A stretch of DNA of 64,000 nt, taken from assembly GCF_017833255.1 (NCBI RefSeq), contig NZ_JAFIBU010000001.1, forward strand, positions 2,170,001 to 2,234,000. Reading direction: 5' to 3'. A model generated the notes under the pieces. That model ran no database searches. It saw only the letters and a list, made by a program, of their open reading frames with translations, and was not told the DNA's origin. The translations under genes and the position numbers were made by a program. Positions within the stretch are counted from its first letter, which is position 1. The number at the start of each line of letters is the position of its first letter. Origin of the DNA: Paenibacillus sp. PvR098. Its GTDB lineage: Bacteria; Bacillota; Bacilli; Paenibacillales; NBRC-103111. Below, piece by piece: positions 24,359 to 32,808 of the stretch.

Positions 24359-24512
24359 GTCTTGTTTCCTCCGAACTTCAGTCATTTTTCTATACTAATG
24401 TGACATATTTTGTTCCTAAAAACAATTTGTGTTTCAAAGATTTCACAAAACTTTAATTACTAATAAAGAAGAGTAGCTAGGCAAACCGTAAATATTATGT
24501 CCAAAATAATAT

Positions 24513-24540
24513 TTGACAAATTTGTGAACAAGCGTAGAAT
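24513..24540 (+). promoter_or_regulatory. SigA-type promoter for the small membrane protein
   Basis: TTGACA (24513-24518) and TAGAAT (24535-24540) are separated by 16 bp, and the start codon lies 22 bp downstream. A TTGTGAAC half-site resembling Rex sites lies in the spacer. Confidence 0.6.
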
Positions 24541-24562
24541 ATGATGTAAAGGAGTGATTACG

Positions 24563-24829
24563 ATGAATGAACATCAACGAAAAGCTCTGAAGTTCACAAA
24601 TAAGCTTTCTGCCGCAGCTAGCTTACTAGGGTTTGCCGTTATGTTATTCAGCTTATTTGTAAGCGATATCGGAGGGAAATATTTACTATTCATCGGCCTG
24701 GGCGTTATTGTCTCCGCTGTGTTCTTTTTTATTTTCGGCTTGGCCCTTGCCTTAGCGGAAGGTGCCAGCCCTAACGGGAGTCAAAGCCTGCCTCATTCAA
24801 AAAAAAAAGAGACTAGCCCATGTCATTAA
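24563..24829 (+). CDS. Small two-helix membrane protein of unknown function
   Basis: This protein of about 88 residues starts MNEHQRKALKF. AAAGGAG lies 8 nt before the ATG, which is preferred over a GTG 9 nt upstream. Two hydrophobic helices are clear (about residues 14-35 and 43-68), followed by a short charged tail with a lysine cluster. No family was recognised. Its 3' end overlaps the hairpin that terminates the convergent qox operon. Confidence 0.7.
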   Translation: MNEHQRKALKFTNKLSAAASLLGFAVMLFSLFVSDIGGKYLLFIGLGVIVSAVFFFIFGLALALAEGASPNGSQSLPHSKKKETSPCH

Positions 24830-24845
24830 GATCATGGGAGAGTCC
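24799..24845 (-). terminator. Terminator of the qox operon
   Basis: On the minus strand the arms GGACTCTCCCATG and CATGGGCTAGTC pair with a two-base mismatch around a 10-nt loop, and are followed by a run of nine or more T. The structure begins about 10 nt after the qoxD stop and overlaps the end of the convergent small membrane protein gene. Confidence 0.8.
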
Positions 24846-24855
24846 CCTTATTGAG

Positions 24856-25158
24856 TTAATGCATATGGTCTCCAAATGACATCACCCAGATGGTTCCGAG
24901 TACAATGATAACTGCCATAAGAATTCCATAAACGATATTAATGACTTGAGTATGACGGTCTTCACCCTCGCTGACATGCATGAACATGAACAGCTGCAAT
25001 GCTGCTTGAACTACGGCTAATGAGCCGATAATCCACATAATGGTGTGAAAAGGTAACGATGTTCTTAAAGCGACGCCTGCTGCGGAAAAGGTGAGCAAAA
25101 GAGATAATATGAATCCAAAGACATGCCCTAGGGGAAAGCCTTTCGCTTTTTTATCCAT
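24856..25158 (-). CDS. qoxD: Quinol oxidase subunit IV
   Basis: This 100-residue protein has three membrane helices and the COX4_pro-type pattern: GHVFGFILSLLLTFSA at the first helix and a conserved AALQLFMFMHV in the second. It is the small subunit that supports assembly of the bo3/aa3-600 quinol oxidases. It starts immediately after the qoxC stop and ends the operon. The order qoxA-B-C-D is the standard one in Bacillota. Confidence 0.92.
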   Translation of the reverse strand: MDKKAKGFPLGHVFGFILSLLLTFSAAGVALRTSLPFHTIMWIIGSLAVVQAALQLFMFMHVSEGEDRHTQVINIVYGILMAVIIVLGTIWVMSFGDHMH

Positions 25159-25764
25159 TTATGCCACCATCCCTTTGAGATACACGAATGTAAAGATGAA
25201 AATCCAAATGACGTCCAAAAAGTGCCAATACAGTCCGATAATAAATGTTTTTCGAGCCGTTACGGGTGTTAGCCCTCTTTGCAGAAGCTGAATAATAATC
25301 AGGATCCCCCAGCCGATCCCCATGGTCACATGAAGCCCGTGGGTCCCAAGCAGAACGAAAAAGCTGGAAAGGAAAGCACTCGTTTGCATCGTAGCGCCCA
25401 AATGAACGTAATGGATAAATTCATTCACTTCCATGATGAGAAAGCCCACGCCAAGCAGTAAGGTGACAACAAGCCACGTGATCAAGCCTTTGAGATGATT
25501 ACGACGCATCTCCATGATCGCCAGACCGCAGGTAAAGCTGCTTGTCAATAGAAGCACGGTTTGAATCATGACTTCTCTCATCATAATGATGTCTTGATGG
25601 GTCGGACCTCCCGCGTACCGTTCGTAAAGCACCCCGTATACACCGAAAAGCGTTGCAAATAAGACAATCTCTGCACCAAGGAAGATCCAGAAGCCGAGAA
25701 TATTCATGCGGTTCTGTTCTGTTTGGTATTCCAAAGGCTGCGTTGTGCTTACGTTAGCCGACAT
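25159..25764 (-). CDS. qoxC: Quinol oxidase subunit III
   Basis: This 201-residue protein has five membrane helices of the heme-copper oxidase subunit III family, with LGFWIFLGAEIVLFATLFG near the start and LLGTHGLHVTMGIGWGIL in the middle. It has no redox centres and stabilises the proton-pumping core. Its start overlaps the qoxB end by 11 nt, implying translational coupling. Confidence 0.95.
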   Translation of the reverse strand: MSANVSTTQPLEYQTEQNRMNILGFWIFLGAEIVLFATLFGVYGVLYERYAGGPTHQDIIMMREVMIQTVLLLTSSFTCGLAIMEMRRNHLKGLITWLVVTLLLGVGFLIMEVNEFIHYVHLGATMQTSAFLSSFFVLLGTHGLHVTMGIGWGILIIIQLLQRGLTPVTARKTFIIGLYWHFLDVIWIFIFTFVYLKGMVA

Positions 25765-27730
25765 ACCGGTTCACCTCTCCTTCCCTGTTTCTCCACGCCT
25801 GTTCCGTCTCCTCAATCTCTTCCTTATGAACGTGATAGCCATCGTTATAATCGAAGGAACGAACGATCAATCCCACAATAATTCCCAAAGCCGCGACTGC
25901 CGCAGCGATATGCCATTCAAATACCATAAAGAATCCGGCGATACCGAACACGACGCACATGATAAACGGAAGGCCCGTATTGTTTGGCAAATGAATCTCT
26001 TCGATGTGTTCTGCGCGAAGCACCAAACCTTCGTTGTTCTTTTTCATGTGCCAGAAGGCATCTTGCGTCGTGACCTCCGGGAGGTTGGTAAAGTTATAAT
26101 GCTGGACCGGTGAAGCTGTGGCCCACTCCAACGTTCTCGCATCCCACGGGTCACTTGGAACGTTGCGGTCCGCATAGCGTATGCTCCAGTAAATGTTATA
26201 ACAAAAGGCTGCAAAACCTAGCGCTAATATAATGGAGCCGATGGTCGACAGAAGGAACAACGGAGCGAAGCCGGATTCCTCCGAATAGGTGTAGGCACGT
26301 CTTACGGCACCGTCCAATCCAAGGAAAAACATCGGCATGAACGTCACATTAAAGCCTACAACAAACAACCAGAAGTGCCATTTTCCGATTTTTTCATTCA
26401 ACATGTGACCGAAGATTTTAGGCCACCAGTAGTATAAGCCTGCAAATACTGCAAATACTACACCTGGAATAAGCACATAATGGAAATGCGCGACCAAGAA
26501 AAGCGTATTGTGGTATTGATAGTCAGCCGCCCCCATGCCCAGCATGACACCTGTGACCCCGCCGATAACAAAGCAAGGTATGAATGCCAAGGCCCAGAGC
26601 ATCGCGGTCGTCATTTTAATGCGTCCTTTACGCATCGTAAACATCCAATTAAACATCTTAACTCCCGTCGGAACTGCGATCATCATGGTCGTAATCGAGA
26701 AGAACGAGTTAACTAACGCCCCCGCTCCCATCGTGTAAAAATGGTGAACCCACACGACCATACTTAGAATGGCAATCCCTACAATCGAGAACACCATGGA
26801 TTTGTACCCATAGAGCGTTTTGCGGGAGAATGTTGCGATAATTTCCGAGAAAATACCGAACGCCGGGAGCGCCACAATATAGACTTCCGGATGAGCCCAT
26901 AACCAGAATAGGTTCGCCCACAGCATATCCATACCGCCGCCGGATAAAGTAAAGAAATGAGTGCCGTACAAACGATCGAACGTCATCAGAGCAAGAGCTA
27001 CCGTAAAGATTGGAAAGGACGCTACGATGATGACCGATGTAATGAATGTCGTCCATGTAAACATCGGCATTCTCATTAACGTCATGCCTTTGGTTCTCAT
27101 CTTGAGAATGGTAACAATAAAGTTAATCCCTGTCATCAGCGTCCCAATACCGGCGATTTGCAAAGCAATCGCATAATAGTTGTTACCGATCCCCGGGCTG
27201 AACTCTTTACCCGCGAGAGGGAAATAGGACGTCCATCCCGCATCGGGAGATCCGCCAATAACGAAAGAAATATTGAACAGCATCGCACCGCTGAAGAACA
27301 ACCAGAAGCTCCAGGCGTTCAATTGCGGGAAAGCCACATCCCTTGCACCGATTTGAAGCGGAATGATCACGTTCATCAAACCGATCAGAAACGGCATCGC
27401 CATGAACAAAATCATAATGACGCCATGCGTCGTAAAAATTTCGTTATAATGCTGGGCGTTCAATAACTCCATTTCCGGTCTGGACGTTTGTGCTTTCATC
27501 AATAATCCGTCCATACCGCCCCGGAAAAACATCAGGATAGCGGCAATGATATACATGATCCCGATTCGTTTATGGTCAACCGTGGTCAGCCATTCCCTCC
27601 ACAGCCATTTCCACTTTTGGAGATAGGTCAATCCCCCGACAATCCCAATGATGGTTAAAACAATGGAAATCTGCGCACCTAAGATCATCGGATCCCCTGT
27701 AATAAAAATCTCGTTCCATTTAATGCCCAT
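25754..27730 (-). CDS. qoxB: Quinol oxidase subunit I
   Basis: This catalytic subunit of about 658 residues has around 14 or 15 membrane helices. Heme and CuB ligands are visible in FTTHGVIMILFMAMPFL, WAHPEVYIVALPAFG, VHHFYTMG and AHFHYVLIPG. The C-terminal extension of about 100 residues after the core helices is typical of QoxB. ATG at 27730 is chosen because GGAGGTGA lies about 6 nt upstream; it overlaps the qoxA end by 11 nt. The enzyme reduces O2 to water with electrons from menaquinol and pumps protons. Confidence 0.97.
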   Translation of the reverse strand: MGIKWNEIFITGDPMILGAQISIVLTIIGIVGGLTYLQKWKWLWREWLTTVDHKRIGIMYIIAAILMFFRGGMDGLLMKAQTSRPEMELLNAQHYNEIFTTHGVIMILFMAMPFLIGLMNVIIPLQIGARDVAFPQLNAWSFWLFFSGAMLFNISFVIGGSPDAGWTSYFPLAGKEFSPGIGNNYYAIALQIAGIGTLMTGINFIVTILKMRTKGMTLMRMPMFTWTTFITSVIIVASFPIFTVALALMTFDRLYGTHFFTLSGGGMDMLWANLFWLWAHPEVYIVALPAFGIFSEIIATFSRKTLYGYKSMVFSIVGIAILSMVVWVHHFYTMGAGALVNSFFSITTMMIAVPTGVKMFNWMFTMRKGRIKMTTAMLWALAFIPCFVIGGVTGVMLGMGAADYQYHNTLFLVAHFHYVLIPGVVFAVFAGLYYWWPKIFGHMLNEKIGKWHFWLFVVGFNVTFMPMFFLGLDGAVRRAYTYSEESGFAPLFLLSTIGSIILALGFAAFCYNIYWSIRYADRNVPSDPWDARTLEWATASPVQHYNFTNLPEVTTQDAFWHMKKNNEGLVLRAEHIEEIHLPNNTGLPFIMCVVFGIAGFFMVFEWHIAAAVAALGIIVGLIVRSFDYNDGYHVHKEEIEETEQAWRNREGEVNRYVG

Positions 27731-28721
27731 GATGCTCACCTCCGTCGGTCTTAGCCTTGTCTTCACTTTCTACATGGTTGCCAGTACTGCTTGTATCGTT
27801 ATCTTTGTTCTTGTAGTTATCTTCTTCTTCAAACACTTTGCCTTGATAGCCATGGTACCTGTAAAGCTCAGGATTGGTATACGTCTTGGAATCGGGTTCT
27901 GCATGGTTAACCCATTCCAGATGCGTATTGGAAAAGGTTAGACGACCCAAATGAGTCGGTTTCAACAATTCTTCATACTTATCTTCCGTTAATTTAGGGG
28001 CTGTTTGTTCGACGTCCTTGACCCATTGGTCAAAATCCTCTTGGGTTTGAGCTAACACTTCAAACTCCATCTCCGCGTACCCACGCCCATTGAAGTTGGT
28101 GTTTCTGCCCAAATAGGAGCCGGGATGATCTGCAACAAGATACATTTGCGTTTGCATTTTGCCCATCGTATATTTTTGCCCGCCTAATGCCGGAACCCAG
28201 AAGGACTGCATCGTGCTGGCAGACGTTAACTTAAACAGAACAGGTGTATCCTCGGGAATATTGACATAATTGACAGTCTCAATCCCCTGCTCCGGATAGC
28301 TAAAGATCCATTTCCAATCCGCTGAGGTGACATGAATGGTAATGGGCGCTTTTTCCTCATAGCCCTTAGGGATTTCTTCCAGATCATACAACGTTTTTAC
28401 GGTTGGAATGGTCAAGGCTATAACAATCAGGATCGGAATAGCCGTCCAGATCACTTCAAGCAGTGTGCTGCCGTGCTCTTCGGGCGGTTCGTAATCCTTA
28501 TTTTCAGGCCTCTCCCGATATTTCCAGACAATATAACCAAACAGTCCAAATACAACGACTACAACCAGAAGCATCCACATCAACGACCAGTTGATCAGCT
28601 CCATAATGCTTCTCGCCACGGGTCCTTGAGGTTCGAAGACAACCATATTTAGTTCGCAGCCGCTTAGCAGCATAACCAAAATGATGGCCAGTGGAGAAAA
28701 TAAAAGCTTGCGGTAATTCAT
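27720..28721 (-). CDS. qoxA: Quinol oxidase subunit II
   Basis: This 333-residue lipoprotein has lipobox LLSGC at residue 22, two membrane helices (about 38-62 and 88-108), then a cupredoxin domain. The CuA ligand set (two Cys, two His, Met) of cytochrome c oxidases is missing: the segment reads YLGRNTNFNGRGYAEMEF. This marks it as a quinol oxidase subunit, not CtaC. The C-terminus is rich in Asp, Lys and His. It is the first gene of the operon. A perfect Rex site lies 32 bp upstream of its ATG, so expression should follow the NADH/NAD ratio. Confidence 0.96.
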   Translation of the reverse strand: MNYRKLLFSPLAIILVMLLSGCELNMVVFEPQGPVARSIMELINWSLMWMLLVVVVVFGLFGYIVWKYRERPENKDYEPPEEHGSTLLEVIWTAIPILIVIALTIPTVKTLYDLEEIPKGYEEKAPITIHVTSADWKWIFSYPEQGIETVNYVNIPEDTPVLFKLTSASTMQSFWVPALGGQKYTMGKMQTQMYLVADHPGSYLGRNTNFNGRGYAEMEFEVLAQTQEDFDQWVKDVEQTAPKLTEDKYEELLKPTHLGRLTFSNTHLEWVNHAEPDSKTYTNPELYRYHGYQGKVFEEEDNYKNKDNDTSSTGNHVESEDKAKTDGGEHHGH

Positions 28722-28752
28722 GATGGCTCATCTCCTCTCAGAAAAAAAGCAT

Positions 28753-28770
28753 TTGTGAACAAATTCACAA
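28753..28770. promoter_or_regulatory. Rex operator upstream of qoxA
   Basis: TTGTGAACAAATTCACAA is a perfect palindrome of the form TTGTGAA-N4-TTCACAA, which matches the known target of the NADH-sensing repressor Rex. A weaker copy (TTGTGATTCATTTCACTT) follows at 28784-28801. Rex would hold qox off when NADH is low and release it when NADH rises. The rex gene itself is not in this window. Confidence 0.8.
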
Positions 28771-28921
28771 TATGTTCAAATCTTTGTGATTCATTTCACT
28801 TAATGAATAAATCATAGCATGGCCTTTTCGTGGAATGTGTTACAGATCGGTTAAAACTGTGACAAATCCGGTAAGGAAAACATCCCCCAAATCGGTGGAC
28901 ATTTTATGAACGAAGGGCATG

Positions 28922-28951
28922 ACAAATAAGGCATCCCCTTCAAGGGATGCC
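28922..28951 (-). terminator. Terminator of the AI-2E transporter gene
   Basis: GGCATCCC and GGGATGCC form a perfect 8-bp stem with a 6-nt loop, followed on the minus strand by TTATTTGT, about 18 nt after the stop codon. Confidence 0.8.
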
Positions 28952-28969
28952 TCTACTCTACACACTGTC

Positions 28970-30109
28970 TTAATCTATGGGTTTATATAATCCAGAGCGT
29001 TCCTTAGCCCATTCGAACAAATGAGATACGATCACTTTTAATACGGCATAACCGGGAACGGCCATGATCACGCCGAACACCCCAAATAAGTTGCCCGCCG
29101 TTAAAATAACAAAAATAATCGTGATCGGATGTATCTGGAGCGATTTGCCCATAATTTGCGGCGAGATGAATTTGCCTTCAATTAGCTGCACAATGGTCCA
29201 AATGACGATCATCTTCAGCAGCATGACCGGCGATGTTACGATGGCAACAATCAACGCCGGGGTGATGGCAATTGCAGGACCCAAATATGGAACAACACTC
29301 GTGCACGCCGCAACAATCGCCAGTACAAGAGAATACTCCAAGCCGATAATACGATAGCCCACATATAATAAAAAGCCGATACAACAGCTGACAATGATCT
29401 GTCCCCGAATATAGGAGCTGATCTGATTATTCATTTCAATCATAACCCGATGTATCTGTTCGCGAAGCGCCGTCGGAATGAATTCCAAAATAAAATGCGG
29501 CAGCTTTTTGCCGTCCTTAAGCAAATAAAACAAGATAAACGGCACCGTAATCACGGCCAGAATGGTTTCCGTTACAGCCCCCAAAAAAGTTCCAATACTT
29601 GCTCCCGCCCGATTCACTATGGCGGATACTCTCTGGGAAAGATCATTCGTCCAATCGGTGGAGCTCGTGCCTAGCGTTTGCTGAATCTGATTGAGAAACG
29701 GACTTCCCATAAGCTGCCCGAATCGTATTTCGATCTCTCGGCTGTATTTTGGAATGTTATGGATTAAGCTCAGCACCTGATCACGGATTAACGGTACAAC
29801 CGCCACCACGATAAGGGTAATTGCACAAGCTATGACCAAGTACAGAATGAGGATAGAGTACACTCTTCTAAACTTCCTTCTCTCCATCCAATCCACAACC
29901 GGATTGAGCAGATAGAAAGCAATCCCTGTTAAGAGAAGCGGGAGCAGCACCGTTTTGACCAGTACAACAAAAGGCGTGAACACATAAGGGATCTTGTCTA
30001 AAACCAGGATGTTTAAACCGATCAAAAGCATAACGAATAAAAACAAGACGAATTTATTATTTAGAAAGAACCGTCTAAACGTATTCGTCCTATTACGAGG
30101 TTCCCCCAT
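28970..30109 (-). CDS. AI-2E family (PerM/YtvI-type) permease
   Basis: This protein of about 379 residues has around eight membrane helices of the AI-2E transporter family. Features are [16 protein letters not shown] after the first helices, [16 protein letters not shown] in the middle, and [17 protein letters not shown] near the C-terminus. ATG at 30109 is preferred because AAAGGAGG lies 10 nt upstream; an upstream ATG adds 15 residues. Members include ion antiporters and putative signal exporters, so the substrate is open. It is a single-gene unit with its own terminator. Confidence 0.9.
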   Translation of the reverse strand: MGEPRNRTNTFRRFFLNNKFVLFLFVMLLIGLNILVLDKIPYVFTPFVVLVKTVLLPLLLTGIAFYLLNPVVDWMERRKFRRVYSILILYLVIACAITLIVVAVVPLIRDQVLSLIHNIPKYSREIEIRFGQLMGSPFLNQIQQTLGTSSTDWTNDLSQRVSAIVNRAGASIGTFLGAVTETILAVITVPFILFYLLKDGKKLPHFILEFIPTALREQIHRVMIEMNNQISSYIRGQIIVSCCIGFLLYVGYRIIGLEYSLVLAIVAACTSVVPYLGPAIAITPALIVAIVTSPVMLLKMIVIWTIVQLIEGKFISPQIMGKSLQIHPITIIFVILTAGNLFGVFGVIMAVPGYAVLKVIVSHLFEWAKERSGLYKPID

Positions 30110-30247
30110 GCGGTGTACTCCTCCTTTCATATCAGCTGTAGTTACATATGACATTTACTTTCTAAATAGAATAACTTTTATTGAACGAAAGAACAAGCCG
30201 ACGAATCAACAAAAATGGGAAAGCAAAATGAACGCTCGGATATGATA

Positions 30248-30293
30248 CAAAGAAGTCTGCCGGGCAAGAGTTGTGCACCAGCAGGCTTCTTTG
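30248..30293. terminator. Bidirectional hairpin with near-perfect 16-bp arms
   Basis: CAAAGAAGTCTGCCGG (30248-30263) pairs with CCAGCAGGCTTCTTTG (30278-30293) with two bulged or mismatched positions, followed by TATTTTA on the plus strand. It may be a second stop for cluster B readthrough on the minus strand. Confidence 0.5.
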
Positions 30294-30398
30294 TATTTTA
30301 CGGAAGCAGTTTCTTCTCGCCGCTTCCATCGGTAAACTTACATTTAAAGTCCCATGATTCTTATAATTATTAAGGTAATTTAATTTAAAAAATTAACC

Positions 30399-30498
30399 TG
30401 TGTATAACTTATTTTGTGGATATGTTATTAATTTTAAATAAACCTATACATAGACTCCATAAATAACATGTTAGTTTTGTGGATAACCTTGTGGATAA
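30399..30498. repeat. 100-bp element with four DnaA-box-like 9-mers, copy 1
   Basis: Boxes are TGTGTATAA at 30399, TGTGGATAT at 30415, TGTGGATAA at 30478 and TGTGGATAA at 30490. The last two match the inverse of the DnaA consensus TTATCCACA perfectly. A second copy at 50245-50344 has boxes at exactly the same offsets (0, 16, 79, 91) and about 60 percent identity between boxes. Confidence 0.7.
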
Positions 30499-30526
30499 TT
30501 TCATATTAGCGCAAGCTGTAGAGGCC

Positions 30527-30557
30527 AAAAGCCGCGACCCCCACTACGGGTCTCGGC
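30527..30557 (-). terminator. Terminator of cluster B
   Basis: On the minus strand GCCGAGACCC pairs with GGGTCGCGGC (one mismatch) and is followed by TTTTGG. The stop codon of the HD-GYP-like gene (TAG at 30544-30546) lies at the stem-loop boundary, so the last codons are part of the hairpin. Confidence 0.75.
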
Positions 30558-32415
30558 CTAATCGGGATAAGGTTTCGGTATAAACATAGCATGTGCTGCA
30601 CGATTTGCCATGGGCAACGCAGTTATTTGACTCGAGCTCCCAGCAATTTTGCTTCACGTTATGGTATGCGGGACAAGTCGTGCATATGTCGCTTGGGGTG
30701 CAGCTCATTTCCCAGCACGGCCCGAGTGAGCGAGTGGTCGTAGAAACGCCGTTTTGTTTTTTGCGGAACCATCCAATAAGGGCTTTTACAACCGCTTCAT
30801 CCAATTGGGAGCCAGAAGCGGCCTTCAGCTTCTCAATGGCCTGCTCGAACGTATAGGGCTCCCTGTATTTTCTTCCACCAATAATGGCTAGAAAGCTTTG
30901 CACCACATGGAGTATTTTCGCCCCGGTCGGAATCTCCTCCGCTTTGAGACCATTCGGGTAACCCTTCCCGTCCACACACTCATGATGATGCCGGATCATC
31001 GAAGCGCCCCCTTCCAGAGACGTGGCTTGCTGCACAAAGGCAGCCCCGATTTCCGCGTGCCATTTCATCCGTTCGTATTCATGCAGTGTAAATTTACCTT
31101 CCTTTTGCAGCAAATCGTCAGGAAGACCCAGTACTCCGATATTGCTCAGATACGCGGCGAGACTCACTTCCTGAACCGCTTCCTTATCCAACCCCATTTC
31201 CCTCGCAACGATAGCGGAATAACGGCTCATCATGTCCGAATTTCCGATCGTATAAGTCTTCAGGTGGTCCACCATACGGGCCAATCGCTTTAATAAGTCA
31301 ATAACATCCGTTTGGCTTATCCTTCCTTCCAAAGCCTGCATCCCCAATATAGCGCAAGCATTTCGGACTAGCCTTTCAAGAGCTTGAAGCTGAGCGGCCC
31401 CTGCTTTGGCATCGCTCGAATAGGGTCCTGACTCATAGTAACAAATCAGCAAAGCGGCCCGATCTCCGAAGGGTGTTGGAAACAAGGTCAAGGGGCTTAC
31501 TCCCATCTCTTGAATGTAACCGGGAAGTTCACCATACAGCTTATCCCCCTTCTCAAGCACCACAAAACGGTCAGAAGTTGTAATATCAAATAATTCCGAG
31601 GCTTTTCGGTCGTTCAACAAGCGAATCATCACGCTTTGCTTCAGACCAATCGATGCAGGAACCTCCAAGTGCCCCTCCCTTTTCACCAGAAAAAAAGCTC
31701 CTGAAGCTTCAAAATATTTGACGGCTAATCTTAATATAAGGTCAGCCAAATCCTCCGGATGACTTGTCAGCTGCCAAAGGTAACTCACGGATTTCTCTAA
31801 TGTAACAATCGCTTCTGCTTCTCTCCCAGTCTGCTCGCGCTTTGAGACGGCGGGTTCATCTAATTCAGGCAGCAGATGGGTCAAATACTTCAATTGCTGC
31901 ATAGTTACTCGGCGTATTTTGCGAATCGGCCCTGCAAGGATTACACCCTTGCCATCTTTTAAGGGAACGGACAATAGCGGAACGTCCTCGTACTTGATCA
32001 CTTCCGTCTTAACCGTAAATGCTGTGGAAGCCAGGCTGAGAGGGGGATGCCACTCCTTCCCTTTCCTATAAGGTATAAGGCCAGTGTATGCTGGCTGAAT
32101 ATGATTGGAGATATCCTCTTGACCACGTACAGTCTTCAGCACGAACCTCCGTTCCTGATCATCATATAAGTAGAAGGCATAGCTGTTTGCCTTAACCAGG
32201 CGCCCAATTAACTCCAAGACATGATTGAAAACGAACGCACCATTACCATTCTGCTCCTTCTGACGTTCTTCAATCAGCCACGCGGCCAGTTCCGAGCGCA
32301 GCTTCATATCGGCCAGCTTGCTTCTGAGAATGAGCCATGCCACAGCGGAACCGGACAACAGGAGAACGGACAACAGCCCCATAACAACGGTTAATGCTGA
32401 CACGCTTTCCGCCAT
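30544..32415 (-). CDS. Membrane-anchored GAF / degenerate HD-GYP / Cys-rich protein (cluster B)
   Basis: This 623-residue paralog of the cluster A protein has the same order: N-terminal membrane helix (about residues 10-30), two GAF-like regions, HD-GYP fold, and Cys-rich tail. The HD pair is again lost (AAYLSNIGVLGL), the later Asp is again Gln (HVVQSFLAII), while HHHECVDGKGYPNG and WHAEIGAA persist. The tail repeats the eight-cysteine pattern with CPAYHN, NCWELESNNC and HGKSCSTC. The same catalytic residues are missing in both copies, which suggests a conserved non-enzymatic role such as nucleotide sensing. It is the last gene of cluster B. Confidence 0.85.
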   Translation of the reverse strand: MAESVSALTVVMGLLSVLLLSGSAVAWLILRSKLADMKLRSELAAWLIEERQKEQNGNGAFVFNHVLELIGRLVKANSYAFYLYDDQERRFVLKTVRGQEDISNHIQPAYTGLIPYRKGKEWHPPLSLASTAFTVKTEVIKYEDVPLLSVPLKDGKGVILAGPIRKIRRVTMQQLKYLTHLLPELDEPAVSKREQTGREAEAIVTLEKSVSYLWQLTSHPEDLADLILRLAVKYFEASGAFFLVKREGHLEVPASIGLKQSVMIRLLNDRKASELFDITTSDRFVVLEKGDKLYGELPGYIQEMGVSPLTLFPTPFGDRAALLICYYESGPYSSDAKAGAAQLQALERLVRNACAILGMQALEGRISQTDVIDLLKRLARMVDHLKTYTIGNSDMMSRYSAIVAREMGLDKEAVQEVSLAAYLSNIGVLGLPDDLLQKEGKFTLHEYERMKWHAEIGAAFVQQATSLEGGASMIRHHHECVDGKGYPNGLKAEEIPTGAKILHVVQSFLAIIGGRKYREPYTFEQAIEKLKAASGSQLDEAVVKALIGWFRKKQNGVSTTTRSLGPCWEMSCTPSDICTTCPAYHNVKQNCWELESNNCVAHGKSCSTCYVYTETLSRLGRDP

Positions 32416-32808
32416 CTATCCTCGATTCTCCTTTCCTGAATCGTGTCCCGCTACATGCTCCTCCACACGATGCTGTGACTCCGAATACGTGTGAAGCGCC
32501 ATAAATTGCCCCAGCTCCTTTAGCTTATCGTTCAAATTCGATACTTGAATCGACATGTACAATACGATCAGAAGCAGGACGAGAGTGGAAAACAGGAACA
32601 ACAGGGAAGGCGCATATTGAATGCCCAGCAGCCCCGCGATCCAATCCAGCACTTCGTGGTTGCCGGATAATACGAAAATCACAAGCGATCCGCTCAGCCA
32701 CACCATCGAAATTTTTTCGCTGATTTTATGCTTCATCAAAAGAATGACAACCGTTCCGAAAAAAAGGAAGCCGCACAATAACAAAAAATAGTGCAGGATG
32801 TTATGCAT
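32416..32808 (-). CDS. DUF2304-type small membrane protein
   Basis: This 130-residue protein has three helices (about residues 6-24, 34-50 and 68-88) followed by a short cytosolic coiled segment (SIQVSNLNDKLKELGQ). This layout fits DUF2304 proteins, which usually lie beside GT2 glycosyltransferases of the dolichol-phosphate-mannose-synthase type, as here. Its start overlaps the GT2 end by 8 nt, and its stop abuts the HD-GYP-like start. It probably anchors or assists the GT2 enzyme. Confidence 0.8.
   Translation of the reverse strand: MHNILHYFLLLCGFLFFGTVVILLMKHKISEKISMVWLSGSLVIFVLSGNHEVLDWIAGLLGIQYAPSLLFLFSTLVLLLIVLYMSIQVSNLNDKLKELGQFMALHTYSESQHRVEEHVAGHDSGKENRG

Larger units (their letters stand above)
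30110..30526. other. Intergenic region with hairpin and DnaA-box element
   Basis: This gap of about 420 bp has no gene. It holds the AI-2E promoter region, a hairpin at 30248-30293, a very AT-rich tract around 30355-30400, and the four-box DnaA-like element at 30399-30498. The terminator of cluster B lies at its far end. Confidence 0.6.

Noticed and set aside
27720-28721. Cytochrome c oxidase subunit II (ctaC)
   Set aside because: The CuA cysteines and histidines are missing and the operon order and subunit IV match the quinol oxidase type, so qoxABCD is the better call.
24856-30109. Genomic island inserted between clusters A and B
   Set aside because: The block contains core respiratory genes and no integrase, repeats or att-like ends, so it is more likely ancestral sequence between two clusters.
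30399-30498. Chromosomal origin of replication
   Set aside because: Four boxes and AT-rich DNA are suggestive, but dnaA, dnaN, gyrB or rpmH are absent nearby, and the same element occurs at 50245.
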